NCBI GenBank assembly: GCA_963716865.1
Contig: CAVQUF010000001.1
Span: 124,001-188,000, forward strand
Reading direction: 5' to 3'
Source: AC-32 sp963716865
GTDB lineage: Bacteria > Actinomycetota > Thermoleophilia > Gaiellales > Gaiellaceae
DNA length: 64,000 nucleotides
Part shown: piece after piece, positions 24,890-34,396 of the stretch
Numbering within the stretch: position 1 is the first letter of the stretch
How the letters are laid out: each line of letters begins with the position of its first letter
The notes under the pieces: generated by a model
Database searches by the model: none
Seen by the model: the letters and a program-made list of their open reading frames with translations, nothing else
Told to the model about the DNA's origin: nothing
Translations under genes and position numbers: made by a program

Positions 24890-25690
24890 TTACAGAGAGG
24901 TACGGTAGAGGCGGTTTCGCGGCACCCCCGTCAGCCGCGAGACCACGTCGGCAGCCAGCCCCCGTGGGACGTTCGAGGCGACGAGCTCGCCCATCGCCGC
25001 GGTCGCAGCCTCCTCGTCGGGCGCCGCGGGCTCCCCGGGCCCGAGGACGAGCGTGATCTCGCCCTTGACTGCACCGAACCGGCCCGCCAGCTCGGCCACG
25101 GAACCCCGCGCGACCTCCTCGAAACGCTTCGTCAGCTCGCGGCAGACCGCCGCGGGGCGCTCGGGGATCACGCGCGCGAGGACCCGCAGCGATGCGGCCA
25201 GCCGCTGCGGCGACTCGAAGGCGACCACCGCCCAGGGCCAGCGCGCGAGCTCCTCGGCCAGCGCCAGAAGGGCCCGCTCCCCGCGTGGGAGGTAGCCGAG
25301 GAACTGGTAGCGCTCCGCGACCAGCCCGCTCGCGACGAGCGCCGTCTCCACGGAGGACGGCCCCGGCAGGACCGTCACGGGCACGCCGGCCTCGAGAGCC
25401 GACCGCACGAGGCGCGCGCCCGGATCGGAGATGCCGGGCAGGCCTGCGTCGCTCACGAGCGCGATGCGCTCGCCGGCCTCGAGGCGCGGCAGCAGCTCTC
25501 CGGTTCGCCTCGCCTCGTTGTGCTGGTGGTACGAGAGCAGCCGCGCCTGCACGCCGTGGCGCTCCAGCAGCTTCCTCGTGTGGCGCGTGTCCTCGCAGAG
25601 GACGACGTCGGCCTCCACCAGCTCCCGCAGCACGCGCAGGGTCACGTCCTCGAGGTTGCCGATCGGCGTCGCGCAGACCGCGAGGGGCAC
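24890..25690 (-). CDS. rsmI: 16S rRNA (cytidine1402-2'-O)-methyltransferase
   Basis: A 266-residue SAM-dependent enzyme of the tetrapyrrole-methylase fold. It adds a 2'-O-methyl group to C1402 in the decoding centre. Seen: the N-terminal ATPIGNLEDVTLRVLREL typical of RsmI, EDTRHTRKLLERHG, the glycine-rich ALVSDAGLPGISDPGARLV, VTVLPGPSSVETAL and a C-terminal helical region. GTG start at 25690, three bases after the ROK kinase stop, so it is co-transcribed with that gene. Length is normal to slightly short. Confidence 0.95.
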   Translation of the reverse strand: MPLAVCATPIGNLEDVTLRVLRELVEADVVLCEDTRHTRKLLERHGVQARLLSYHQHNEARRTGELLPRLEAGERIALVSDAGLPGISDPGARLVRSALEAGVPVTVLPGPSSVETALVASGLVAERYQFLGYLPRGERALLALAEELARWPWAVVAFESPQRLAASLRVLARVIPERPAAVCRELTKRFEEVARGSVAELAGRFGAVKGEITLVLGPGEPAAPDEEAATAAMGELVASNVPRGLAADVVSRLTGVPRNRLYRTSL

Positions 25691-25693
25691 CGG

Positions 25694-26602
25694 CTAGACC
25701 CCGCCGAGCGCCTCGAAGGCGATCGTCGCAGCGCCGACGACGCCTGCCTCGACGCCCAGCTTCGCCTCGACGATCCTGACCGTGTCCCGTCCTGGCACGA
25801 GCCCCTCGCGCGCCACGACCTCGCGGGCCGGCCCCAGTAAGAGCTCGCCCGCCTCGCCGAAGCCGCCGCCCACGACGACCAGCTCCGGCTCGAAGACGTT
25901 GACGAACGTCGCGATCCCCGCGCCGAGCTTCCGGCCGATCCCCGCGAGCGCCTCGACCGCCTCGGCGTCGCCCCCACGGGCGCGCTCGACGAGATCCTCC
26001 GCGTCCGACTCCGGCCCGAAGAGCTCGCGCGCGACGCGGTCGGCCACGGGGCCGCACGCGTAGGACTCGAGATGCCCGTGACCCCCGCAAGGGCACGGCG
26101 GCCCGTCGGCGTCGATCACGACGTGGCCGAGCTCGGCGCCGCTCCCGGTCGCGCCGCGAAAGGGCCGTCCGTCCAGGATCAGGCCGCCGCCGACGCCGGT
26201 CCCGAGCGTGAGCATGACCACGTTGCTCGTGCCGGACGCTGCGCCCGCCTTCCACTCGCCGATCGCAGCCGCGTTCCCGTCGTTGTCGATCGCGACCGGA
26301 AGGCCATGCCGCTCGCGCATCCGGTCACGGAAGTCGACGCCCTCGAGCGGAAGATTCACCGCCTCGATCGAGCGGCCGCGTCGCTGATCGATCCGCGAGG
26401 GAATCCCGAAACCGAGCGCCGCAACCTCCGCCGCTGCGCGGAGCTCCTCGACCAGGCTGTCGAGAGCGGCCAGCAACGACTCCTCCGAGGACGCCTCGGC
26501 CGGGCGTTCGAGCCGCACGTCGATCGCGCCGTCCCGGGTAACCACCGCTCCGAGGGTCTTCGTCCCGCCCACGTCGACGCCGATGACCCGGAGCGGCTTC
26601 AC
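25694..26602 (-). CDS. ROK-family sugar kinase (glucokinase-like)
   Basis: A 302-residue kinase with the ROK pattern: phosphate-1 motif GVDVGGTKTLGAVV, sugar-binding DNDGNAAAIGEW with catalytic Asp, TLGTGVGGGLI, and GAELGHVVIDADG followed by the zinc segment CPCGGHGHLES. The canonical zinc site is CxCGxxGCxE, and here the third Cys is His, so zinc could still be held by Cys2His2. It probably phosphorylates glucose or a related hexose with ATP. ATG start at 26602, divergent from the LCP gene only five bases away, so the promoters overlap the starts. Confidence 0.9.
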   Translation of the reverse strand: MKPLRVIGVDVGGTKTLGAVVTRDGAIDVRLERPAEASSEESLLAALDSLVEELRAAAEVAALGFGIPSRIDQRRGRSIEAVNLPLEGVDFRDRMRERHGLPVAIDNDGNAAAIGEWKAGAASGTSNVVMLTLGTGVGGGLILDGRPFRGATGSGAELGHVVIDADGPPCPCGGHGHLESYACGPVADRVARELFGPESDAEDLVERARGGDAEAVEALAGIGRKLGAGIATFVNVFEPELVVVGGGFGEAGELLLGPAREVVAREGLVPGRDTVRIVEAKLGVEAGVVGAATIAFEALGGV

Positions 26603-26607
26603 ACCCG

Positions 26608-27816
26608 ATGGCTACCATACGCCGCCGGATGGCGTCGCCCGGCGGAGAGAAGCCGTATCGCGTCTACCGCGGCGGGCGCGTCAAGGGGCGGGTGCCGACG
26701 GTCACGCCGAAAAAGCCCCCGCCGCGAGAGCCTCGTGACGGGCGCGACGGCAAGGCGCGCTTCCGAGGGGCGGGCCCGAAGAAGGCACGGCCTCGGCGCC
26801 GAATCCGCTGGGGACGCGAGATCGGGATCGCGATCGGACTCGTGCTCCTCTTCTTCGTCGTCTGGGGCGCGCTCGGCTACGTCACCTTCCGGAGCGGCGT
26901 CTCCGCGGCGAACAAGCGGCTTCCGGCGACCGCTCGCCAGGCGCTCGCGCCCGACAAGGGCCCACTGCTGACGAACTCGACCTCGATCCTGCTCCTCGGC
27001 ACCGATCACTCGCTCGCGGTCTCGCGCTCCGGGGATCGTCACTCCGACTCGATCACGCTCCTGCGCACCGACCCCGACCACCAGCGCCTCTACTACCTCT
27101 CGATCCCGCGCGACCTGCGCGTGGCGATCCCGGGCTACGGAGACGCGAAGATCAACACCGCCTTCCAGGTCGGCGGGCCGAGGCTCGCGATTCGCACCAT
27201 CTCCGAGTACACGACCATTCCGGTTAACCACGTCATGGTCGTCAACTTCGCGGAGTTCCGCGACCTGATCGACAAGGTCGGCGGCATCGATGTCGTCGTC
27301 CCGCGCCCGATCCTGTCCAAGTTCGACTGCCCCTTTGCCTCGCCCGTGCGCTGCGCCCGCTGGCCCGGCTGGCGCTTCGCGAGGGGGAAGCAGCACCTCG
27401 ACGGCCGCCGCGCGCTCATCTACTCGCGCGTGCGCAAGAACCTGCTCGACCCGGCCGAGAGCGACATCACCCGCGGGGAGCGCAACCAGCAGGTGCTCCA
27501 GGCGGTGATGAGCAAGCTCGCGAGCTACAGCACGTTCATGCGCATGCCGTTCATGGGCAAGGACCTGATGAAGCCGCTCGCCACGGACCTCTCGGCCAAC
27601 GAGTTCGTCTCTCTCGGCTGGAACAAGTTCCGCGCGAAGAACACGATCCACTGCCGGCTGGGCGGGATCTCGACCGGCGGCGACATCACGCCGAGCGAGG
27701 ACAACGCAAAGGTGATCCTGATGGTGCTCGGGCGCTCGGCGGTACAGCCCCCGGCCCCGAGCGGCGACACCTACCCGCCGGGCTGCCTGCTCGGGAACCC
27801 GCTTCCCGAGCCCTAG
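26608..27816 (+). CDS. LytR-CpsA-Psr (LCP) family protein
   Basis: A 402-residue membrane-anchored enzyme of the family that attaches glycopolymers such as teichoic acids or arabinogalactan to peptidoglycan. A long basic N-terminal tail (1-70, many Lys, Arg and Pro) is followed by one helix at about 76-98. The LCP domain then shows LLGTDHSLAVS, RHSDSITLLR, LYYLSIPRDLRVAIPG, KINTAFQVGG and ALIYSRVRK, including the Arg and Asp residues that bind lipid pyrophosphate. A second ATG seven codons downstream (26629) is also possible. Ribosome sites are weak at both. The acceptor and donor are unknown. Confidence 0.92.
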   Translation: MATIRRRMASPGGEKPYRVYRGGRVKGRVPTVTPKKPPPREPRDGRDGKARFRGAGPKKARPRRRIRWGREIGIAIGLVLLFFVVWGALGYVTFRSGVSAANKRLPATARQALAPDKGPLLTNSTSILLLGTDHSLAVSRSGDRHSDSITLLRTDPDHQRLYYLSIPRDLRVAIPGYGDAKINTAFQVGGPRLAIRTISEYTTIPVNHVMVVNFAEFRDLIDKVGGIDVVVPRPILSKFDCPFASPVRCARWPGWRFARGKQHLDGRRALIYSRVRKNLLDPAESDITRGERNQQVLQAVMSKLASYSTFMRMPFMGKDLMKPLATDLSANEFVSLGWNKFRAKNTIHCRLGGISTGGDITPSEDNAKVILMVLGRSAVQPPAPSGDTYPPGCLLGNPLPEP

Positions 27817-28121
27817 GCCTCGGCGGCCTTCTCCTTCTTGTCCTTCTGGTCTTTCTGGTCTTTCTTCTCGTCCTTCTTCTTCGTCTCGGTGTCGCCCGGG
27901 CCCTCGCCGTCCCTCGACTCCTCGCGCTTGCGCGCGCCCGAGCCGCGCCCGTAGTCGGTCGAGTAGAAGCCCGATCCCTTGAAGTGCACCGCCACCGGGT
28001 AGAGCACGCGCTCGAGCGGGCCCTCGCCGCAGGTCTCGCAGACCTTGGGCGGCGCCTCGTCCATGCGCTGGAAGAGCTCGAACAGGTGCCCGTTCGGGCA
28101 GCGGTACTCGTAGATCGGCAT
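27813..28121 (-). CDS. FmdB-type zinc-ribbon protein
   Basis: A 102-residue protein. Residues 1-45 are the FmdB/zinc-ribbon domain (MPIYEYRCPNGHLFELFQ, then CETCGEGP), with one ligand pair as C-x3-H and the other as C-x2-C. AVHFKGSGFYSTDYGR follows, which is standard for the family. The last 35 residues are almost only Lys, Asp, Glu and Gln, a highly charged low-complexity tail. Role unknown. Relatives were proposed as regulators of amidase genes, which is poorly supported. It ends four bases inside the LCP gene end on the other strand. Confidence 0.88.
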   Translation of the reverse strand: MPIYEYRCPNGHLFELFQRMDEAPPKVCETCGEGPLERVLYPVAVHFKGSGFYSTDYGRGSGARKREESRDGEGPGDTETKKKDEKKDQKDQKDKKEKAAEA

Positions 28122-28147
28122 CGTTCTAAGGATAGTTGGGGCAGTTC

Positions 28148-28169
28148 ACGGCATCGCTCGCGATGCCGT
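28148..28169 (-). terminator. hairpin after the 61-residue protein gene
   Basis: Perfect 9-bp stem ACGGCATCG / CGATGCCGT with loop CTCG, just downstream of the stop of the leftward small gene (28190) and 27 bases before the FmdB-type start. It could end transcription of that small gene. No T run follows. Confidence 0.5.
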
Positions 28170-28189
28170 CTGCCACATCGCGATGATCT

Positions 28190-28375
28190 CTAAGTTCGGC
28201 GCTCGCGCTCGAGGGTTTCCTGGAAGCAGGGCGCGTCCTCGAAGGCGGCGAGCCCGGGCGGGGTCTGGCGCGCGCGGGCGCGCTTGCGGCGGACCGCCGC
28301 GAGGACGGCCGAAGCGCCGACGACCCCGCCGATCAGGAACGACCGGAGCCGTTCCGTCTTCGGCTTGCCGTCCAT
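28190..28375 (-). CDS. 61-residue protein with one hydrophobic segment
   Basis: A small protein: basic N-terminus (MDGKPKTERLRS), a short hydrophobic stretch at about 13-28 (FLIGGVVGASAVLAAV), a basic patch RRKRARAR, then an acidic end with one Cys (FEDAPCFQETLERERR). It is likely a small membrane-bound or membrane-near protein. ATG start, divergent from psuK 23 bases away, and a hairpin follows the stop. Composition is regular enough to accept it as a gene, but no family was recognised. Confidence 0.6.
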   Translation of the reverse strand: MDGKPKTERLRSFLIGGVVGASAVLAAVRRKRARARQTPPGLAAFEDAPCFQETLERERRT

Positions 28376-28398
28376 GCTGCGATTCTAGGCGCGGAACC

Positions 28399-29217
28399 AT
28401 GATTTGCACGCTCGGCGACCTGCTTCTCGACGTGATCGTGCGCGCACCGCAGCCGCTTGCGGCCGGAGCCGACACGCCCGTCGAGACGCGTGTCGTCTCC
28501 GGAGGCCAGGCGGCGAACGTGGCCGCCTGGGTCGTCGCCCTCGGCGGGCGAGCGCGCTTCGTCGGGAAGCAGGCCGACGACGAGACGGGCGAGCTGGCGC
28601 GGTCGCTGCTCGAGCGGCGGGGCGTCGAGCTGGCCGGGCCTCGCGGCGACGGGAGGACGGGCGTGGTCGTCTCATTCGTCGGCGCGGACGGCGAGCGCTC
28701 GATGGCGACCGACCGCGGCGTCGCGCCAGATCTGCGCGCCGACGAGCTCGACGCGGCGTGGTTCGACGACTGCGAGTGGCTTCACCTCTCGGGGTACAGC
28801 CTGCTCGCGGAGCCGATTGGGCACGCGGCGCTCGAGGGTGCATCGCTGGCTCGTCGTGGAAACGCACCTGTGAGCGTCGACCTCTCGTCGTGGAGCGCGA
28901 TCCGGGCGTATGGGCCGGAGCGGTTTCGCGAGCGGCTGGATGAGCTCGGGCCCGACGTCGTCTTCGCGAACGAGGCGGAATGGGAGCTCGTCGGCGGTGG
29001 GTACGCGCTCGCCGAGACGGCGGTGGTCAAGCGCGGCCCGCGCGGCGTCGCCGTCCACGGTCCGGGCGGGCTCGAGGAGCGCGCGCCGCTTCCGGGTGAC
29101 GTCGTCGACACGACCGGAGCCGGAGACGCTCTCGCCGCGGGCTTCATCGTCGGCGGGATCGACCTCGGCGTCGAGGCCGCGGCGCGCTGCGTCGCGCAGA
29201 TGGGAGCGGTTCCGTGA
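28399..29217 (+). CDS. psuK: PfkB-family carbohydrate kinase, probable pseudouridine kinase
   Basis: A 272-residue ribokinase-fold kinase. Seen: N-terminal CTLGDLLLDVIV, sugar-binding VSGGQAANVAAWVVALG, VDLSSWSA, FANEAEWE, and the C-terminal anion-hole motif DTTGAGDALAAGF with catalytic Asp. The family cannot be split by sequence alone. The gene is joined to psuG by a GTGA overlap, which makes pseudouridine the best candidate substrate (pseudouridine to its 5'-phosphate). I chose ATG 28399. The frame is open upstream but that part is antisense to the small gene. Confidence 0.8.
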   Translation: MICTLGDLLLDVIVRAPQPLAAGADTPVETRVVSGGQAANVAAWVVALGGRARFVGKQADDETGELARSLLERRGVELAGPRGDGRTGVVVSFVGADGERSMATDRGVAPDLRADELDAAWFDDCEWLHLSGYSLLAEPIGHAALEGASLARRGNAPVSVDLSSWSAIRAYGPERFRERLDELGPDVVFANEAEWELVGGGYALAETAVVKRGPRGVAVHGPGGLEERAPLPGDVVDTTGAGDALAAGFIVGGIDLGVEAAARCVAQMGAVP

Positions 29218-30113
29218 CGGATCTCCTCCGGATCGCGCCGGAAGTGCAACAAGCCCTCCACGAGCGCCACCCCGTCGTCGCGCTCGAGACTACGCTGATC
29301 GCCCACGGGTTCCCTCCCAGGGTGGGGGTGGAGGTGGGCCGCGCGGCGGAGGCGGCGGTCAGGGCCGAAGGGGCCGTGCCCGCGACGGTCGGGGTGCTCG
29401 ACGGGGCCGTCGTCGTCGGGCTCGACGGCGACCAGCTCGAGCGCTTCGGAGAGGCGGGCCCCGAGGCGCTCAAGGCCGGGCCGCGCGACCTCGCGGCCGG
29501 CGTCGCGCAGGGCTCCATCGGCGCGACCACCGTCGGCGGCACGCTCGCCGTCTGCCGCCTCTGCGGGATCCGCTTCATGGGCACGGGCGGGATCGGGGGC
29601 GTCCACCGCGGCTTCGCGGAGCGGCCCGACGTCTCCGCCGACCTCCTCGAGCTGGCCCGCACGCCCGCGCTCGTCGTCGGCTCGGGAGCCAAGTCCCTCC
29701 TCGACGTCCCGGCGACGGCCGAGGCGCTCGAGACGCTCGGCGTCCCCGTGCTCGGTTTCCGGACGGACGAGCTGCCGCTCTTCTACGCGGCCGCGGGTGG
29801 CCCGCCGGTCTCGGCGCGCGTCGAGTCGCCCGAAGAGGCCGCGCGAATCGCCCGAGCCCACTGGGAGCTCGGCGGCGGCGGGCTCCTGCTCGGCAACCCG
29901 CCGGAGGGGAGCGTCGATGTCGAGCCGCTCGTCGAGGAAGCGCTCGAGGCTGCTGCGGCCGAGAACGTCACCGGCAAGGCCGTCACGCCCTTCGTGCTCG
30001 CGTACCTGCACGAGCACAGCGGCGGTCGCACGCTTGAGGTGAACGGCGAGCTGATAGTCGCCAACGCCCGCGTGGCCGCCGAGACGGCGGTCGCGTTCAG
30101 CTCAGCGAGCTGA
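29214..30113 (+). CDS. psuG: pseudouridine-5'-phosphate glycosidase
   Basis: A 299-residue enzyme that splits pseudouridine 5'-phosphate into uracil and ribose 5-phosphate. Family patterns seen: VVALETTLIAHGFP near the N-terminus, GSIGATTVGGTLAV (with catalytic-region residues), FMGTGGIGGVHRG, and VVGSGAKSLLDVPATAEALE. The C-terminal part has NPPEG and NVTGKAVTPFVLAYLHEHSGG (here cited in pieces). Length equals the usual 300. GTG start overlaps the kinase stop by four bases. Together with psuK it salvages modified nucleoside from RNA turnover. Confidence 0.93.
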   Translation: MTDLLRIAPEVQQALHERHPVVALETTLIAHGFPPRVGVEVGRAAEAAVRAEGAVPATVGVLDGAVVVGLDGDQLERFGEAGPEALKAGPRDLAAGVAQGSIGATTVGGTLAVCRLCGIRFMGTGGIGGVHRGFAERPDVSADLLELARTPALVVGSGAKSLLDVPATAEALETLGVPVLGFRTDELPLFYAAAGGPPVSARVESPEEAARIARAHWELGGGGLLLGNPPEGSVDVEPLVEEALEAAAAENVTGKAVTPFVLAYLHEHSGGRTLEVNGELIVANARVAAETAVAFSSAS

Positions 30114-30381
30114 GGAACTCGTCGATCGTGAGCGCGGTCAGCGTCTGCAGTTTCGCGCTGCCGCGCGCGCCGAGAGCGACGGACACGCGGGTCATCGTCT
30201 CCGCGTCGGGCGCCTCGACCACGTTGACGAAGTCGAACGGCCCGAGCGTCGCCCACTGGTGGACGACCTTCGCGCCGAGCTCTTCCACGTCACGGTTGAC
30301 CTCCCGGAGCCGGTCGGGGTTCGCCTTCAGCGTCTGAACTCCCTGGGCGGTCAGGTTGGAGAGCATGATGTACGTCGGCAT
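30097..30381 (-). CDS. GYD-domain protein
   Basis: A 94-residue protein matching the GYD domain (PF08734): MPTYIMLSNLTAQGVQTL at the start, GAKVVHQWATLGPFDFVNVV in the middle, and ALGARGSAKLQTLTAL at the end. The domain forms small ferredoxin-like oligomers with no proven function. Its stop overlaps the psuG end (opposite strand) by 17 bases, and its start overlaps the upstream membrane-protein gene by 92 bases. ATG at 30379-30381 preceded by GAGGAGG, a strong ribosome site that supports this start. Confidence 0.88.
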   Translation of the reverse strand: MPTYIMLSNLTAQGVQTLKANPDRLREVNRDVEELGAKVVHQWATLGPFDFVNVVEAPDAETMTRVSVALGARGSAKLQTLTALTIDEFLSSLS

Positions 30382-31048
30382 CGTTCCTCCTCTTCGTGGC
30401 CCTCGCCGCCTGGTCGAAATAGAGCAGGGCGGCGCCGAGGAACAGTATGGGCGAGATCACGAGCACCGACAGGAAGGCTGCGACCGCGAGCGCGGCCTCG
30501 CTCCCGCTCCGGAGCAGGAAGAAGAGGACCGTCGAGGTCAGAAAGGAAACGATCACGAGCGTCGCCAGCGAGCCGATCGCGTGCACGAGGTCGGCCCGCG
30601 CAAGCTGAAAGCCGCGCCGCAGCGAAGCGCGGAAGCCGAGCCCCTCGACCAGAGCGACCGGCACCGCCAGCCCGAAGAGCGCCAGCCACACGACTGCGGG
30701 GAGCACGACGCTGTAGAGGAACGGAACCGGCAGGAAGACGACGCAGCCGGCCGCCACGCCCGTCAAGAGCGGACGCCGGGCCACCGACTCCCCGGTCGCG
30801 ATCAGCACGGCGCGGACGTACGAGGCCGTCATCACCAGCACGCCGAACGTGAGGACGAACGCCAACGCCCACCAGCCGGGGATCACGGTCACCGCGATCG
30901 CCGCGATGGCGGGGCCGACGCCGAGGGCAAGCGAGGCCCAGAAGCGCCGGCGGTAGAGGTTCAGCGTCTCGGCCACGAGCTGCCCGACCGTCCGCTCCTC
31001 GGGCGGCAAGGGCGGCGGAAGCGGCTGCTTCGTGCCCGCGCGTGCCAT
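30290..31048 (-). CDS. polytopic membrane protein
   Basis: A 252-residue protein with about six helices between residues 38 and 218, an N-terminal Pro-rich cytoplasmic segment (PLPPPLPPEERTVGQLVAE), and a charged tail. The segment LVEGLGFRASLRRGFQLAR resembles the glycerophosphoryl-diester or YciC-like membrane proteins' conserved loop, but the family is not certain. The last 92 bases overlap the GYD gene in another frame, so the tail after about residue 220 may not be native. It starts three bases after the clpB stop and probably belongs to the heat-shock operon's downstream end. Confidence 0.65.
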   Translation of the reverse strand: MARAGTKQPLPPPLPPEERTVGQLVAETLNLYRRRFWASLALGVGPAIAAIAVTVIPGWWALAFVLTFGVLVMTASYVRAVLIATGESVARRPLLTGVAAGCVVFLPVPFLYSVVLPAVVWLALFGLAVPVALVEGLGFRASLRRGFQLARADLVHAIGSLATLVIVSFLTSTVLFFLLRSGSEAALAVAAFLSVLVISPILFLGAALLYFDQAARATKRRNDADVHHALQPDRPGSSDAEGEPRPAPGGQP

Positions 31049-31051
31049 CGG

Positions 31052-33504
<2,453 letters not shown>

Positions 33505-33523
<19 letters not shown>

Positions 33524-33882
33524 TTCCGCTCCTGTAGCTGGGATGGTTCATACGGGACGAGGTCGCGGCGGTAGTGCCGGTGCACCCGTGCAACCGTCTC
33601 GCGCATCTCGCGCTCGAGCCGCTCCATCCGCTCCTGCATCCGCCGGAGCTGCTCCTCGAGGTCGAGCACCGCCTCGACGCCCGCGAGGTTGAGCCGGAGC
33701 TCCGTCGTCAGACGCTGGATCAGCCGCAGCCGCTCGAGGTCGGCCTCCGAGTAGAGCCGCGTGTTCCCGGCGGTGCGCCTGGGCTGGACGAGGCCCTTCT
33801 GCTCGTACATCCGCAGCGTCTGCGGGTGCATCCCGACGAGCTCGGCGGCGACGGAGATCATGTAGCGGGGCCTGTCGTCCAT
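33505..33882 (-). CDS. hspR: MerR-family heat-shock repressor HspR
   Basis: A 125-residue MerR-type regulator. The winged helix at about 7-75 has YMISVAAELVGMHPQTLRMY and EQKGLVQPRRTAGNTRLYS, which is the HspR pattern. A coiled coil for dimer formation follows (EEQLRRMQERMERLEREM). In Streptomyces HspR binds HAIR sites (CTTGAGT-N7-ACTCAAG) and uses DnaK as co-repressor. I could not find such a site in front of dnaK. ATG at 33880-33882 overlaps the upstream stop (TGATG). The longer open frame upstream is a shadow of the small membrane gene. Confidence 0.93.
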
Positions 33883-34112
33883 CACCGTCGCCCCTTCGCG
33901 GCGTGGACGGCGCCCGAGACGAGCACCAGCAGGCCGGCGACAACGAGAGCAACGGCGAGCAGGAAGAGCCCGTTCAGCCAGAACGGCCTGGACTCGCCGT
34001 CGAAGTAGTTGATCTGCACGAGCCCGGCCACGACGTAGAGGCCGAGCCCGGCGACGAACGAGACGATCGCGAGCGAGAACGGCCGCCTCATGGAGCTCGG
34101 CTGATGGTTCAT
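33882..34112 (-). CDS. 76-residue membrane protein inside the dnaK operon
   Basis: A small protein with two helices (about 13-31 and 43-66) separated by a short loop, VQINYFDGESRPFWLNG, with a polar N-terminus MNHQPSSMRRP. The start ATG overlaps the upstream stop and its own stop overlaps the hspR ATG, both as TGATG, so it is translated with the chaperone genes. No family was recognised. Its place suggests a link to heat or membrane stress, which is inference from position only. Confidence 0.72.
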   Translation of the reverse strand: MNHQPSSMRRPFSLAIVSFVAGLGLYVVAGLVQINYFDGESRPFWLNGLFLLAVALVVAGLLVLVSGAVHAAKGRR

Positions 34113-34396
34113 CAACCCTCCCCCCGGGCGCGGACGGCCAGGTACACCGCGACCCCTCCCAGAACGACGCCAAGCGCGATCCAACCGCCAAGACGCCAGA
34201 GATTGAAGATTCCGTGCCAGGCGACGAGCCAGAAAAGTCCCTTCCCGAGCACGCCGAGCTTTGCCGCAACCACGCCGCCTGCGGCAACTCCTCCCGCGGC
34301 CGTGCCGACGGTCAGCCGCTTGCTCCGCTGCTCCGCCGTCTCGGGCTCGGGCGCCTCGCGAGGCCCCTGGTCGAGAAGCTCGTCGTGCTTGGCCAT
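34112..34396 (-). CDS. 94-residue membrane protein inside the dnaK operon
   Basis: A small protein with an acidic N-terminal third (DELLDQGPREAPEPETAEQ), a glycine/alanine-rich hydrophobic stretch at about 32-50, and a second hydrophobic stretch at about 67-85. ATG at 34394-34396 overlaps the dnaJ stop by one base (TGATG). A GTG one codon upstream is an alternative. It ends in TGATG with the next small membrane gene. I do not recognise a family. Two such genes between dnaJ and hspR are not part of the standard actinobacterial layout. Confidence 0.72.
   Translation of the reverse strand: MAKHDELLDQGPREAPEPETAEQRSKRLTVGTAAGGVAAGGVVAAKLGVLGKGLFWLVAWHGIFNLWRLGGWIALGVVLGGVAVYLAVRARGEG

Noticed and set aside
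33923..34110. HspR starting far upstream as a longer protein
   Set aside because: The open frame extends upstream, but that part is the small membrane gene in another frame. The MerR fold starts directly at the ATG at 33882.
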